Source: Candidatus Pacearchaeota archaeon ex4484_31
GTDB lineage: Archaea; Nanobdellota; Nanobdellia; Pacearchaeales; UBA284
Direction of reading: 5' to 3'
Length of the DNA stretch: 9,019 nucleotides
Assembly: GCA_002254805.1 (NCBI GenBank)
Contig: NJDW01000007.1
Location: 1 to 9,019, forward strand
A program made the translations under genes and the position numbers. Shown here piece by piece: positions 1-6,153 of this stretch (position 1 is the first letter of the stretch; the number at the start of each line of letters is the position of its first letter). The notes under the pieces were generated by a model. It was not told the origin of the DNA and did no database searches. It was given only the letters and a program-made list of their open reading frames with translations.

Positions 1-746
1 TAATCAATGCTAGTTATTTCATCGAAATATCTTTGTAAATCTTTGACATTTTTTATTTCTTCCAATTCAGGTAATTTTTTCGAATTCGTTTTTCTTTTGT
101 AAATGTGATAAAACAATAGCTGATTAAACAAAAGATAAGAAGCCAGATTTATTACTTGTTTCTTTGCAGTTTCTTTATCTTTTATTTCACCTATGGAAGA
201 AAATAAATCTAATTTATCTACAACCTCTGTAATTAACTCTTCTGTCTTTATTTGATAAACAATAGCATTTAAATCTCGAACATAACCTTCTATTAGCTTG
301 ACTATTGTTTTGAAATCGACCTTAACTTTTTTAAGAAGAATTTGTTGCTTAAGTTGTTCAAAAAGTTTTATTGGCTCTATTACTAGACTTTCTGTCCAAT
401 ATTCAGTTAAAACTAAGGCATTGACTTTTTCGTTTAATGCTATTTTTGTTATATCTTTCGGATCTAAGATAACTTGGTTTCTATATTTTTCTGGATAAAT
501 CAAAATAATGATGTTTTGGGTGCCTAATCTTCTAGCGTAATCAGAAGCTTGAGCAACAGCTTTTAATCCCACTTCTAGTTTTCCTATTTTAACTTCAATC
601 ACAAAAGAAAGAGAATCTACCTGAAAGAAAATATCTGGATGTTTTTTAACAATTTTTGTTTCACCAACAGCTTTGAAACCAATACGTTGTAAATGGTTAA
701 TTATTGGCGGATATAATGTTCTTTCTTCTATTTTCGGTAATTTCAT
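1..746 (-). CDS. PD-(D/E)XK restriction-modification protein, N-terminal part (type IIG-like), cut by window edge
   Basis: An open frame of 248 codons runs from ATG at 746 to the left edge without a stop, so only the N-terminus is visible. Residues about 1-75 look like a PD-(D/E)XK nuclease: P37-D38, a beta strand, then E51-V-K53, followed by an A-V-A-Q-A-S-D-Y-A helix (Q66, Y70) typical of the fold. Residues about 150-248 are helical and contain A-S-Y-L-L-F-N-Q-L-L-F-Y, a pattern I associate with the helical region ahead of N6-adenine methylase domains in type I/IIG enzymes. Inference: a fused nuclease-methylase whose SAM-binding and NPPY motifs would lie beyond the window. It starts 1 nt after the stop of the two-TM gene, so the two are probably co-transcribed and translationally coupled. 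TTA leucine codons are frequent. A nuclease-only protein remains possible. Confidence 0.75.
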   Translation of the reverse strand, partial: MKLPKIEERTLYPPIINHLQRIGFKAVGETKIVKKHPDIFFQVDSLSFVIEVKIGKLEVGLKAVAQASDYARRLGTQNIIILIYPEKYRNQVILDPKDITKIALNEKVNALVLTEYWTESLVIEPIKLFEQLKQQILLKKVKVDFKTIVKLIEGYVRDLNAIVYQIKTEELITEVVDKLDLFSSIGEIKDKETAKKQVINLASYLLFNQLLFYHIYKRKTNSKKLPELEEIKNVKDLQRYFDEITSID

Positions 747-747
747 T

Positions 748-1041
748 TTACCAAGAGTCTTTCTTTATTTTTTCAATAAGATCATCTTTCTTTATATTTA
801 AAAAACGGTTAATTATTAGCTCCCCAATAATTAATAAAATTGATAAAATAAACAACCATTCAGTAACTCTAACCTTCAAAACATTAACTCCTTGTAAACT
901 TAAATAGATTATGCTAACTAAAGTAGCGATCAACCAGTAAAATAATGTTCTTTCCCATCTTTCAAACATCCTGAATCTTTCTAATTCTACTTGAAAAATC
1001 CTATCTTTTTGATCTTTTGTAAGCTTTTCTTTAGCTTTCAT
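748..1041 (-). CDS. Small two-TM membrane protein, unknown function
   Basis: This gene encodes 97 aa. The first 30 residues are charged and probably helical (basic and acidic residues alternate), followed by a hydrophobic segment at about 33-51, a short loop, and a second at about 61-79. It ends with a Lys/Asp-rich tail. This predicts a hairpin in the membrane with both ends on the same side, probably cytoplasmic. I do not recognise a family. Its TAA is 1 nt before the ATG of the restriction-modification-like gene, so it may be an accessory partner, but small membrane proteins are common and the pairing may be incidental. A TATA-like box at 1087-1080 gives it a promoter separate from the kinase operon. 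Confidence 0.7.
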   Translation of the reverse strand: MKAKEKLTKDQKDRIFQVELERFRMFERWERTLFYWLIATLVSIIYLSLQGVNVLKVRVTEWLFILSILLIIGELIINRFLNIKKDDLIEKIKKDSW

Positions 1042-1079
1042 TCTTTGAATTTTTCCTTATTTATATCAGTTTAAGGAAA

Positions 1080-1087
1080 TATTTAAA
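1080..1087 (-). promoter_or_regulatory. TATA box for the 97-aa / restriction gene unit
   Basis: The minus strand reads TTTAAATA, preceded by CAAATC as a possible BRE. Its centre is about 42 nt upstream of ATG 1041, giving a predicted start near 1057 and a leader of about 15 nt. A second AT-rich candidate, TATAAATA at 1065-1058, lies too close to the ATG (about 20 nt) to be preferred. Confidence 0.45.
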
Positions 1088-1103
1088 GATTTGGTTGGGG
1101 TTT

Positions 1104-1613
1104 TTAGCAAGAAAGCGTTAGAACAAAGATTAAGAAAGCTATGCTGAAAGGTGTGAAATAGTTTTCTGAGATTGCTTTTATTTTTCTTGCTTTAACTCTT
1201 TGTTTCCATTTCCTATTAACTTCAGATTTAACAAGGCTATCTGGAATAAAGATTCCAAGGCCTTCCCTTTTCTTTATCTTTAGGAAAGGACTTAGAGGAT
1301 ATGCTTCAAAAATGCATAGATAATCTAGGAAGATATGTCCTGCATAAGGAACAAGAATCAAGATAAAGAATATTTTGTTGATCCTAGCTAAAAGAAAAGA
1401 GAGGGGCAAGCCAACCATAACTAATCCTGTCGGTTCTTGGAGCCATGTTCTCTTACGATACCATGGAGCTTTTTTGTTAAGCAAATGATCATAATCGATT
1501 AAAGTGCTGAACATAAAAGAGAAGATTAAGATAAGCACTACGTTAGTAAAGTTGCATGGAAGAAACAGAAGGCATAAAGCTGTGTTAAAAATAAAATGGT
1601 TTAACCAATTCAT
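1104..1613 (-). CDS. DUF457/YdjM-like membrane-bound metal-dependent hydrolase (putative)
   Basis: A 169-aa membrane protein. Hydrophobic stretches lie at about 12-36, 62-78, 80-98 and 153-168. Polar residues that fit the YdjM/DUF457 family are N-W-L-N-H (H6), N10, D40-x-D42-H43, an R55-T56 pair, and H93-x3-D97 followed by an E-A-Y-P-L-S-P-F stretch. The family is named as putative membrane-bound metal-dependent hydrolases, but a substrate is not established. The usual T-H-S signature after the arginine is replaced here by R-T-W-L-Q-E, so activity is uncertain. It is the last gene of the rfcS-rfcL-kinase cluster, 9 nt after the kinase stop, with a Shine-Dalgarno-like GGGTGA in that gap. No clear T-tract follows it. 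The assignment rests on motif spacing and topology and is moderate. Confidence 0.6.
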   Translation of the reverse strand: MNWLNHFIFNTALCLLFLPCNFTNVVLILIFSFMFSTLIDYDHLLNKKAPWYRKRTWLQEPTGLVMVGLPLSFLLARINKIFFILILVPYAGHIFLDYLCIFEAYPLSPFLKIKKREGLGIFIPDSLVKSEVNRKWKQRVKARKIKAISENYFTPFSIAFLIFVLTLSC

Positions 1614-1616
1614 TTT

Positions 1617-1622
1617 TCACCC
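1617..1622 (-). promoter_or_regulatory. Shine-Dalgarno-like GGGTGA for the DUF457-like gene
   Basis: GGGTGA directly follows the kinase TAA and lies 3 nt before ATG 1613. It matches part of the archaeal GGAGGTGA consensus. It supports this start and reinitiation within the operon, although the spacing is short. Confidence 0.4.
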
Positions 1623-2261
1623 TTACTTTTTACTTCTTAGTACTTTTTCTATTTTTGTGATTATAAGCTCGATAGCTTTTTCTCTCATTTTTCCTTCTGG
1701 ATCCTCTGGAATTATTATATGAGCATTTTTCTTTGTTGGTTCAATGAAGGCTTCATGCATAGGCTTGACTGTTGAAATCCATTGCTTTATTACACTTTGC
1801 ATAGTTCTCTTTCTTTCCTTCACATCTCTTTGTAATCTTCTTATCAGCCTTATGTCTGGCTCTGTATCAACAAACAACCTTAGGTTTGCCATTTCATTGA
1901 TCTCTTTATCGTACAAAGCAAAAATCCCTTCAAGAATTATTACTTTTTTTGGCTTTATTTTTTTGTATCCTTTCCTTGTATGTGTTACAAAGGAATATAA
2001 AGGCATCTTTACTTCTTCATTGTTTTTCAGCTTTGTTAAATGCTCTTTCAGTAATTTCCAATCAATTGCTTCTGGATGATCAAAGTTTTGCTTCTCCCTT
2101 TCCTTAGCAGGAAGATGAGAAAGATCTTTGTAGTAATGATCAAGAGAAATTTGTAAAACACTCTTATGCTTTAACTTTTCAAGCTTGTTCACTATTGCCT
2201 TAACAAGCGTTGTTTTTCCGCTTCCTGTTCCTCCTCCAATGAGTATGATAAAAGGTTTCAT
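1623..2261 (-). CDS. udk: Uridine kinase family P-loop kinase
   Basis: A 212-aa cytosolic kinase of the uridine kinase/phosphoribulokinase family, expected to phosphorylate uridine and cytidine to UMP and CMP in pyrimidine salvage. Visible motifs, in order: Walker A G-G-T-G-S-G-K-T-T (10-18); D41-H-Y-Y-K, where the family places its catalytic Asp; N59-F-D-H-P-x-A-I-D-W, a family hallmark; P-L-Y-x-F-x-x-H-T-R (87-96), nucleoside-binding region; V-I-I-L-E-G-I-F (107-114), the strand with the E-G signature; and R141-R-L-Q-R-D-x-x-E-R-x-R-T (to 153), the lid. A P-T-K-x-x-A-x-I-I-I-P motif lies near the C-terminus. Length is typical of bacterial Udk. Its ATG lies 1 nt after the rfcL stop, so it is translationally coupled. 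Exact nucleoside preference cannot be read from sequence; another small-molecule kinase of this family is possible. Confidence 0.88.
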   Translation of the reverse strand: MKPFIILIGGGTGSGKTTLVKAIVNKLEKLKHKSVLQISLDHYYKDLSHLPAKEREKQNFDHPEAIDWKLLKEHLTKLKNNEEVKMPLYSFVTHTRKGYKKIKPKKVIILEGIFALYDKEINEMANLRLFVDTEPDIRLIRRLQRDVKERKRTMQSVIKQWISTVKPMHEAFIEPTKKNAHIIIPEDPEGKMREKAIELIITKIEKVLRSKK

Positions 2262-2262
2262 T

Positions 2263-3372
2263 TCAAAATTTTAAGAAGCGCATGAAAAAGAGTTCTTTGT
2301 AAGCTGTTTTCTTTGAACAATGCATAAGCGATGCTATTTTTTCAGCAAGCTCAATCCTCTTAGCTTGTTTTTGCTTTATCATCCAAATCTTCAAGGCTTT
2401 TAACGGCTTTCTTATCTCTACTACTTTCTTTTTCTCTTTCTTTGCTAATGCAACACCTTGGGTTAAGAAAAAGCTAACATAGAAGAGGAAACGCCAGTGC
2501 TGCTGTCTTGTTATCCTTGCTTTAAATATGTCTGCTTTACTTAACATTTCATAGGCTTTCTCTAGTTCATAGCCTCTGTAAAAATAACCAATGTTTTCAT
2601 CTAGCCATAAGAAGATTTCATCGATGTTTGCATTAACATTCTGCAAGATTCCTAAAGCGTCTCTTTCTTCTAAAATTTGTTTTATTGCATCCTCAACAGT
2701 TCTTTCCTTTTCCCTTTTACTCAAAGCCTTCAAAGCCTCTTTGTTTATTTCCTTTCTTCCAGCAGCAAGAAATTGTAAATCGTTTATCGCAGCTCTAGCA
2801 TCTCCATCACAGCTTCTAGCAATTTCTTTTAGCACTTTCTCATCAGCCTTTATCTTCTCTTTCCTACAGATTTCTTTTAGCAGCTTTACGATACTTTCAT
2901 CACTTAGCTTTTCTAACTCAATCAAAAGACATTTTCTCTTTAATTTCCTTAACCTATCATCCTCTATGTTTGATGTAACCAATATGATTGGTTGTGTTGT
3001 CTTTTCTATAAGCTTTAGAAGTTCTTCTAAACAGCCCCTATCATCTTTTGTTATGCCTTCAAGCTCATCAAACAAAATGAGCTTTTGTTTTGCAAACAAG
3101 CTTTTTTGTTTTATTGCTTCTCCCAGAATGGATTGTAACTTTTTTTTATCTCTAAAATGGGAAGCATTCAATTCTATGATTTCATAGTTGAACTGATTAG
3201 CTATAGCATAAACCAAAGAGGTTTTTCCTACTCCACAAGGGCCATGAAGCAAAACAGCTTTTTTCCTTTGTTTTTTGAAGTTTGAAAGAAAGTAAAGCAA
3301 GCTTTTCTTTGCTCTTTCCTGATCAACAACATCATTTACTTTTTTAGGCTTGTATTTTTCTGTCCACATCAT
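2263..3372 (-). CDS. rfcL: Replication factor C large subunit (clamp loader)
   Basis: A 369-aa AAA+ ATPase, the single large subunit of the archaeal RFC complex that loads the PCNA sliding clamp onto primed DNA. It begins W-T-E-K-Y-K-P-K, the RFC box. Then come Walker A G-P-C-G-V-G-K-T-S (44-52), Walker B L-I-L-F-D102-E103, sensor 1 L-V-T-S-N135, and sensor 2 G-D-A-R193-A-A-I-N-D. A helical collar domain follows. Odd points: the usual N-A-S-D motif reads N-A-S-H (69-72), and the protein is shorter than many archaeal RfcL proteins, with a C-terminus lacking the acidic/lysine-rich tail and any clear Q-x-x-h-x-x-a-a PIP box. The start has two ATGs in a row (3372 and 3369); either is possible. 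It lies 6 nt after rfcS and 1 nt before the kinase gene. Confidence 0.93.
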   Translation of the reverse strand: MMWTEKYKPKKVNDVVDQERAKKSLLYFLSNFKKQRKKAVLLHGPCGVGKTSLVYAIANQFNYEIIELNASHFRDKKKLQSILGEAIKQKSLFAKQKLILFDELEGITKDDRGCLEELLKLIEKTTQPIILVTSNIEDDRLRKLKRKCLLIELEKLSDESIVKLLKEICRKEKIKADEKVLKEIARSCDGDARAAINDLQFLAAGRKEINKEALKALSKREKERTVEDAIKQILEERDALGILQNVNANIDEIFLWLDENIGYFYRGYELEKAYEMLSKADIFKARITRQQHWRFLFYVSFFLTQGVALAKKEKKKVVEIRKPLKALKIWMIKQKQAKRIELAEKIASLMHCSKKTAYKELFFMRFLKF

Positions 3373-3378
3373 CTAAAT

Positions 3379-4359
3379 TTAAGATTTAAGAATAGCCAGC
3401 CAAGCCAAAAAGGCTTCTAGCTGCAAAAACTCGTCAGAGCCTTCACTGAGCCTAAACTCTATCTCGCCACATTTATCCACGATCAAGATTTTCTTTTCCT
3501 CTTTGATATCAAGTTCTAGAACAGCTGAGGAAATTGCTTTTATCACATCCAAACCGCTTAAACCTTCACTCAACATTAAGTCAAAAAGCATCTTTCTTGC
3601 TCCAAGAAAATTGCCTTTTAAGGCTAAGGTTAGAATTTTCTTTATTTCCTCAGGACTTGCTTCAGCAACAATGCTTCTGACTGTTTTTTCCTCTATGTTA
3701 CTTGTTATTGCTGCACATGATTGAAGTATGTTTATCACTCTTCTTAAATCGCCTTTAGAAACCTCATAGATAAAGTCTATTGCTTTTTGGCTTATCTTGA
3801 ACTTTTCCTTTTTGGCTATTCTTTTTATCACAGACTCAACATCTTTTTTATCGATTGGTTTAAACCTGAAAACAACGCATCTGCTCTGGATAGGCTCTAT
3901 TATCTTACTTATTGCATTACAGCTTAATATAAAACGACAGGTAGCTGTAAACATTTCCATTGTTCTTCTTAGTGCTTGCTGAGCTTCTCTTGTTAAAGCA
4001 TCGCTTTCATCAAGAAAAATGATTTTGAAAGGTCCTGCAAATGCCTTTGTTCTTGCAAAATCCTTTACCTTTTCTCTTATCACATTTATACCTCTTTCAT
4101 CACTCGCATTCAGTTCAAGAAAGTTTTCTCTCCATCTTTCACCAAAAAGCTTTTTTGCAATTATCAAAGCCAAAGTGGTTTTACCACTTCCAGGAGGACC
4201 AGAAAACAGCAAATGTGGCATGTTCTTTGCAGAAACAAAAGCCTTCAATCTTGAAACAATTTCTTTCTGGCCAACAACCTCATCAAAGGTTTTTGGTCTG
4301 TACTTTTCGTTCCACAAAATCAATTCAAGAGGAGCTTGAGGAGCTTCTTTCTTTACCAT
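3379..4359 (-). CDS. rfcS: Replication factor C small subunit (clamp loader)
   Basis: A 326-aa AAA+ ATPase. In archaea four copies of this subunit join one RfcL to open and load PCNA. Features: RFC box W-N-E-K-Y-R-P-K (16-23), Walker A G-P-P-G-S-G-K-T-T (54-62), N-A-S-D-E-R-G (84-90), Walker B F-L-D117-E118-S-D, sensor 1 S-C-N148, the S-R-C arginine-finger motif (159-161), and sensor 2 K-G-D-L-R-R. Full length for the family. Walker B has Ser where Ala is more usual (D-E-S-D for D-E-A-D), probably neutral. The first 15 residues extend the usual start slightly. ATG 4359 is favoured because a TATA box is centred 25 nt upstream, the leaderless spacing. rfcL follows after 6 nt. None of the 12 leucines in the first 117 codons is TTA, unlike the plus-strand genes. 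Confidence 0.96.
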   Translation of the reverse strand: MVKKEAPQAPLELILWNEKYRPKTFDEVVGQKEIVSRLKAFVSAKNMPHLLFSGPPGSGKTTLALIIAKKLFGERWRENFLELNASDERGINVIREKVKDFARTKAFAGPFKIIFLDESDALTREAQQALRRTMEMFTATCRFILSCNAISKIIEPIQSRCVVFRFKPIDKKDVESVIKRIAKKEKFKISQKAIDFIYEVSKGDLRRVINILQSCAAITSNIEEKTVRSIVAEASPEEIKKILTLALKGNFLGARKMLFDLMLSEGLSGLDVIKAISSAVLELDIKEEKKILIVDKCGEIEFRLSEGSDEFLQLEAFLAWLAILKS

Positions 4360-4379
4360 AACAAAACTAATAAAGGTTT

Positions 4380-4389
4380 TTTTATAAAA
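4380..4389 (-). promoter_or_regulatory. TATA box for rfcS-rfcL-kinase operon
   Basis: The minus strand reads TTTTATAAAA in the 31-nt gap after the 217-aa gene. Its centre is about 25 nt upstream of the rfcS ATG, predicting a leaderless transcript. rfcS may thus be expressed both from here and by read-through. Confidence 0.6.
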
Positions 4390-4390
4390 G

Positions 4391-5044
4391 TTACTCTGTT
4401 CTTCTTATTATGAATTTTGTTCCCCTAAAAACAGAGATGTAAGCCGAAATTTCTAAACCATTGAACCTTGCTGAAAAGGCTGGTTCTGTAAGTTCTGTAT
4501 TAGCGAGTTCAGCAAACCTTTTTACAATTGATTTTATTTCTTCTTCAGTTAACATTATTGTAGTCTCTATAACCTCATTGTTTCTTGTTACCTTTACCGG
4601 AATGTTAGCTCCATCACACTGGATTGTTTTAACTTCCTTATCATTCAGCAGTTCATCAAGCCTTCTAAAGCCTAAGCTGATGAACTCCTTTCCTTTTTCT
4701 GATGAAGACCTTTCCTTTAAGCCTCTCAAGCTTTGTAAGCTTTGCGAACTTGGCGAGCTTGGCAAGCTTGGTAAAGGCGGCGAAATCATTTCTAAACTTT
4801 TTGGGCTTGGAGGTAAAGGCAAAGGAGGAAGCTTTCTTTTGTATAAAGGAGCTGCTTCTTTTTCTATGCTCAACGATTCCAGCTTTTTCCTCATTTCCTC
4901 AGTTATTTCTTTACTTTCTTCCGTCAATCCAGGCCTTTCCTTCTCTTCCTTTCCTTCTTCCTCTTTTTCTTGTTTTTCAGCTTTGATATTTTTTCTTCTA
5001 ACAGCTTTTAAAATTCTTAGAGCAGCATTAACTTTTTCTTGCAT
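4391..5044 (-). CDS. Stand-alone N-terminal domain of a VirB11/GspE-type (type II/IV secretion) ATPase
   Basis: A 217-aa protein in three parts. Residues 1-65 are helical and highly charged (a K/E block at 20-38). Residues 66-105 are Pro/Ser-rich and low in complexity, a probable flexible linker. Residues about 127-217 resemble the N-terminal domain of archaeal pilus/secretion ATPases: L-D-E-L-L-N-D-K-E-V-K-T-I near 129-141, then C143-D-G-A-N-I-P-V-K-V, a T-E-E-E-I-K-S-I-V-K-R-F-A helix, T-E-P-A-F-S-A-R-F-N-G-L-E-I-S-A, and the end F-I-I-R-R. In full ATPases this domain precedes the P-loop core; here the gene stops right after it and no Walker A follows. It is coupled (1-nt gap) to the coiled-coil gene upstream. 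Possible roles are a regulatory or adaptor subunit for an ATPase encoded elsewhere, or an independently evolved use of the fold. The domain call is from pattern memory, not a search. Confidence 0.6.
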   Translation of the reverse strand: MQEKVNAALRILKAVRRKNIKAEKQEKEEEGKEEKERPGLTEESKEITEEMRKKLESLSIEKEAAPLYKRKLPPLPLPPSPKSLEMISPPLPSLPSSPSSQSLQSLRGLKERSSSEKGKEFISLGFRRLDELLNDKEVKTIQCDGANIPVKVTRNNEVIETTIMLTEEEIKSIVKRFAELANTELTEPAFSARFNGLEISAYISVFRGTKFIIRRTE

Positions 5045-5045
5045 T

Positions 5046-5312
5046 CTACAAGCCTTTTTCTCTTAACGATTTTTCCAACAAAAGAATACCTTTAGCAATT
5101 GTTTTGTTCTGTTCCAGCAATTTATCTAGTTTTTCAACAATCTCCTTTTCTATAGGCTTTTCCTCTATTGCTTTACTTGCATTTTCAAAGATAGAAAGTA
5201 AGGAATCTAGCTTTTTGTTAAGTTCGCTAAGTTCTGATGAAAATTTGATCAGCAAATCATGCAATTTTAAGGTATTGTCTAGAAGTGTCTCTAACACTTT
5301 CTTTTCTCCCAT
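5046..5312 (-). CDS. Short coiled-coil protein, unknown function
   Basis: An 88-aa, almost entirely helical protein with heptad-like leucine/isoleucine spacing at about 8-45 and 55-85, separated by an E-K-P-I-E-K-E hinge near 51-57. No signal peptide or membrane segment is visible; expected to be cytosolic and oligomeric. Its TAG is 1 nt before the start of the secretion-ATPase-domain gene, so the two products are probably made together and may interact. A promoter at 5341-5332 lies 24-25 nt before the ATG, making this the first gene of the operon leading to rfcS/rfcL. Archaellum accessory proteins of the FlaC/D/E type are also short coiled coils, but I see no motif that justifies that name. 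Confidence 0.7.
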   Translation of the reverse strand: MGEKKVLETLLDNTLKLHDLLIKFSSELSELNKKLDSLLSIFENASKAIEEKPIEKEIVEKLDKLLEQNKTIAKGILLLEKSLREKGL

Positions 5313-5331
5313 TGTTTTCTCAAGCTATACC

Positions 5332-5341
5332 AATTTAAAAA
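5332..5341 (-). promoter_or_regulatory. TATA box for the coiled-coil gene operon
   Basis: The minus strand reads TTTTTAAATT. Its centre is about 24-25 nt upstream of ATG 5312, so a leaderless transcript is predicted. It faces away from the plus-strand genes that begin at 5536. Confidence 0.55.
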
Positions 5342-5425
5342 TTTTTGTATGCTTCCAGCTTTGTACACTTGTTGTTAGCATAACATATATCGTTAAGAGA
5401 AGTTCTCCATAGGAGTAATTTGGAT

Positions 5426-5474
5426 CAACTTTGCCGAAGGCGAAGGCAAGCAACCGAAGGTTTGCGAAGAGTTG
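5426..5474. other. Structured spacer element: three-way junction with GAA loops
   Basis: An outer stem CAACT (5426-5430) / AGTTG (5470-5474) encloses two hairpins. Hairpin A is TTGCC (5431-5435) with GGCAA (5445-5449), whose loop itself contains GAA-GGC-GAA. Hairpin B is GCAACC (5450-5455), loop GAA, GGTTTGC (5459-5465) with one bulged T. It lies 15 nt before the TATA box of the next gene, so it is upstream of the predicted transcript and may act as DNA, or be the 3' end of an older transcript. The rest of the 5313-5535 spacer holds two divergent promoters, a small CTCC/GGAG hairpin (5405-5415) and a GTTAGCATAAC palindrome-like stretch (5374-5384). Confidence 0.5.
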
Positions 5475-5488
5475 AAGCTTGAGGAAAG

Positions 5489-5498
5489 TTTTATAAAG
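5489..5498 (+). promoter_or_regulatory. TATA box for the 199-aa gene
   Basis: TTTTATAAAG, preceded by GAGGAAAG as a possible BRE. A start near 5520 is predicted, giving a leader of about 16 nt that includes GTGGGG, a weak Shine-Dalgarno candidate 5 nt before ATG 5536. This is the one island gene with a short leader rather than leaderless spacing. Confidence 0.5.
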
Positions 5499-5535
5499 TT
5501 TAATCTTCTATTTCACTTTTATCAGTGGGGTTAAG

Positions 5536-6135
5536 ATGTACGAAGAAAATTGGGAAAATGTTTTTGGAGAAGAATTAGATAATACAAAAATTATAGGTGC
5601 AAAGAAATGTATAACACTTTTATCTTCTCCTCTTTGGTCAGTAAAGGACGTTCAAGAATTTTATAAAAACGGTTCAATCATTCCTCCAAAAACCCCAACC
5701 TATAGAAATGACAAAGAAAGGAACAGAGATAGGAATAGACATGCAGGTTGTAGTTATAGAACAAGAAGGGAATTAGATGAGGTTGCTGGGGATCCTGAAG
5801 TTGTTGATAAATTAATTGAAAGTGGAATACTGGAATTACACAAAAAGTGGAAATATCCAAAATGTGTAATAGAAGTGTCGCCGTTCGTAATTGTGCATAA
5901 TCCAAATATTAGTGATAAAACATATAAACTAATGGAACAAATCTGGGCTGGTAAACATCCAGAAGCACCATATAGATTAAATTTAGGAGCTTTAGATGAG
6001 CTTGTTTATGGCGAAGAAGGTGCAAGAGAAGAAAAAGGTGTTCTTTTATATGGACACTTGGTTGGGTATGGTAGTTATATTCCTGTTCGGAATAGAGATG
6101 GTGAATTTTCTCATTGGACCCCAAGAATAGTCTAA
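5536..6135 (+). CDS. Hypothetical soluble protein, first gene of the plus-strand island
   Basis: 199 aa, no signal peptide or membrane segment, and no family that I recognise. An Arg/Asn/Asp-rich stretch at about 57-79 (with G71-C72) separates an N-terminal part from a mixed alpha/beta C-terminal part. The latter contains a hydrophobic strand C-V-I-E-V-S-P-F-V-I-V-H (110-121) and a glycine-rich L-L-Y-G-H-L-V-G-Y-G-S-Y near 170-181. The start ATG is the first in frame after a TATA box and weak SD. It is followed after 18 nt by the attC-like element at 6154-6246, the placement expected of an integron cassette gene and its recombination site. Nothing in the protein itself suggests function. Confidence 0.75.
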   Translation: MYEENWENVFGEELDNTKIIGAKKCITLLSSPLWSVKDVQEFYKNGSIIPPKTPTYRNDKERNRDRNRHAGCSYRTRRELDEVAGDPEVVDKLIESGILELHKKWKYPKCVIEVSPFVIVHNPNISDKTYKLMEQIWAGKHPEAPYRLNLGALDELVYGEEGAREEKGVLLYGHLVGYGSYIPVRNRDGEFSHWTPRIV

Positions 6136-6153
6136 CCGAGGCTCCAAATTTTC

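Noticed and set aside
298..498. Short plus-strand frames at 298-498 and 704-907
   Set aside because: They are antisense to the restriction-like gene and the two-TM gene and have no start signals.
2591..3187. Long plus-strand open frame opposite rfcL
   Set aside because: Ser/Phe-rich translation typical of the antisense of an AAA+ gene rich in Lys and Glu; no promoter, and the minus-strand gene is certain.
4360..5044. The 217-aa gene as a frameshifted full secretion ATPase
   Set aside because: Only 31 nt separate its stop from rfcS, and no P-loop, Asp box or other ATPase motif appears in any frame, so there is no core domain to restore.
4461..5066. Plus-strand open frame opposite the 217-aa gene
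   Set aside because: Low-complexity Ser/Leu/Phe antisense of the Pro/Ser/Glu-rich minus-strand gene, which has coupling and a domain pattern in its favour.
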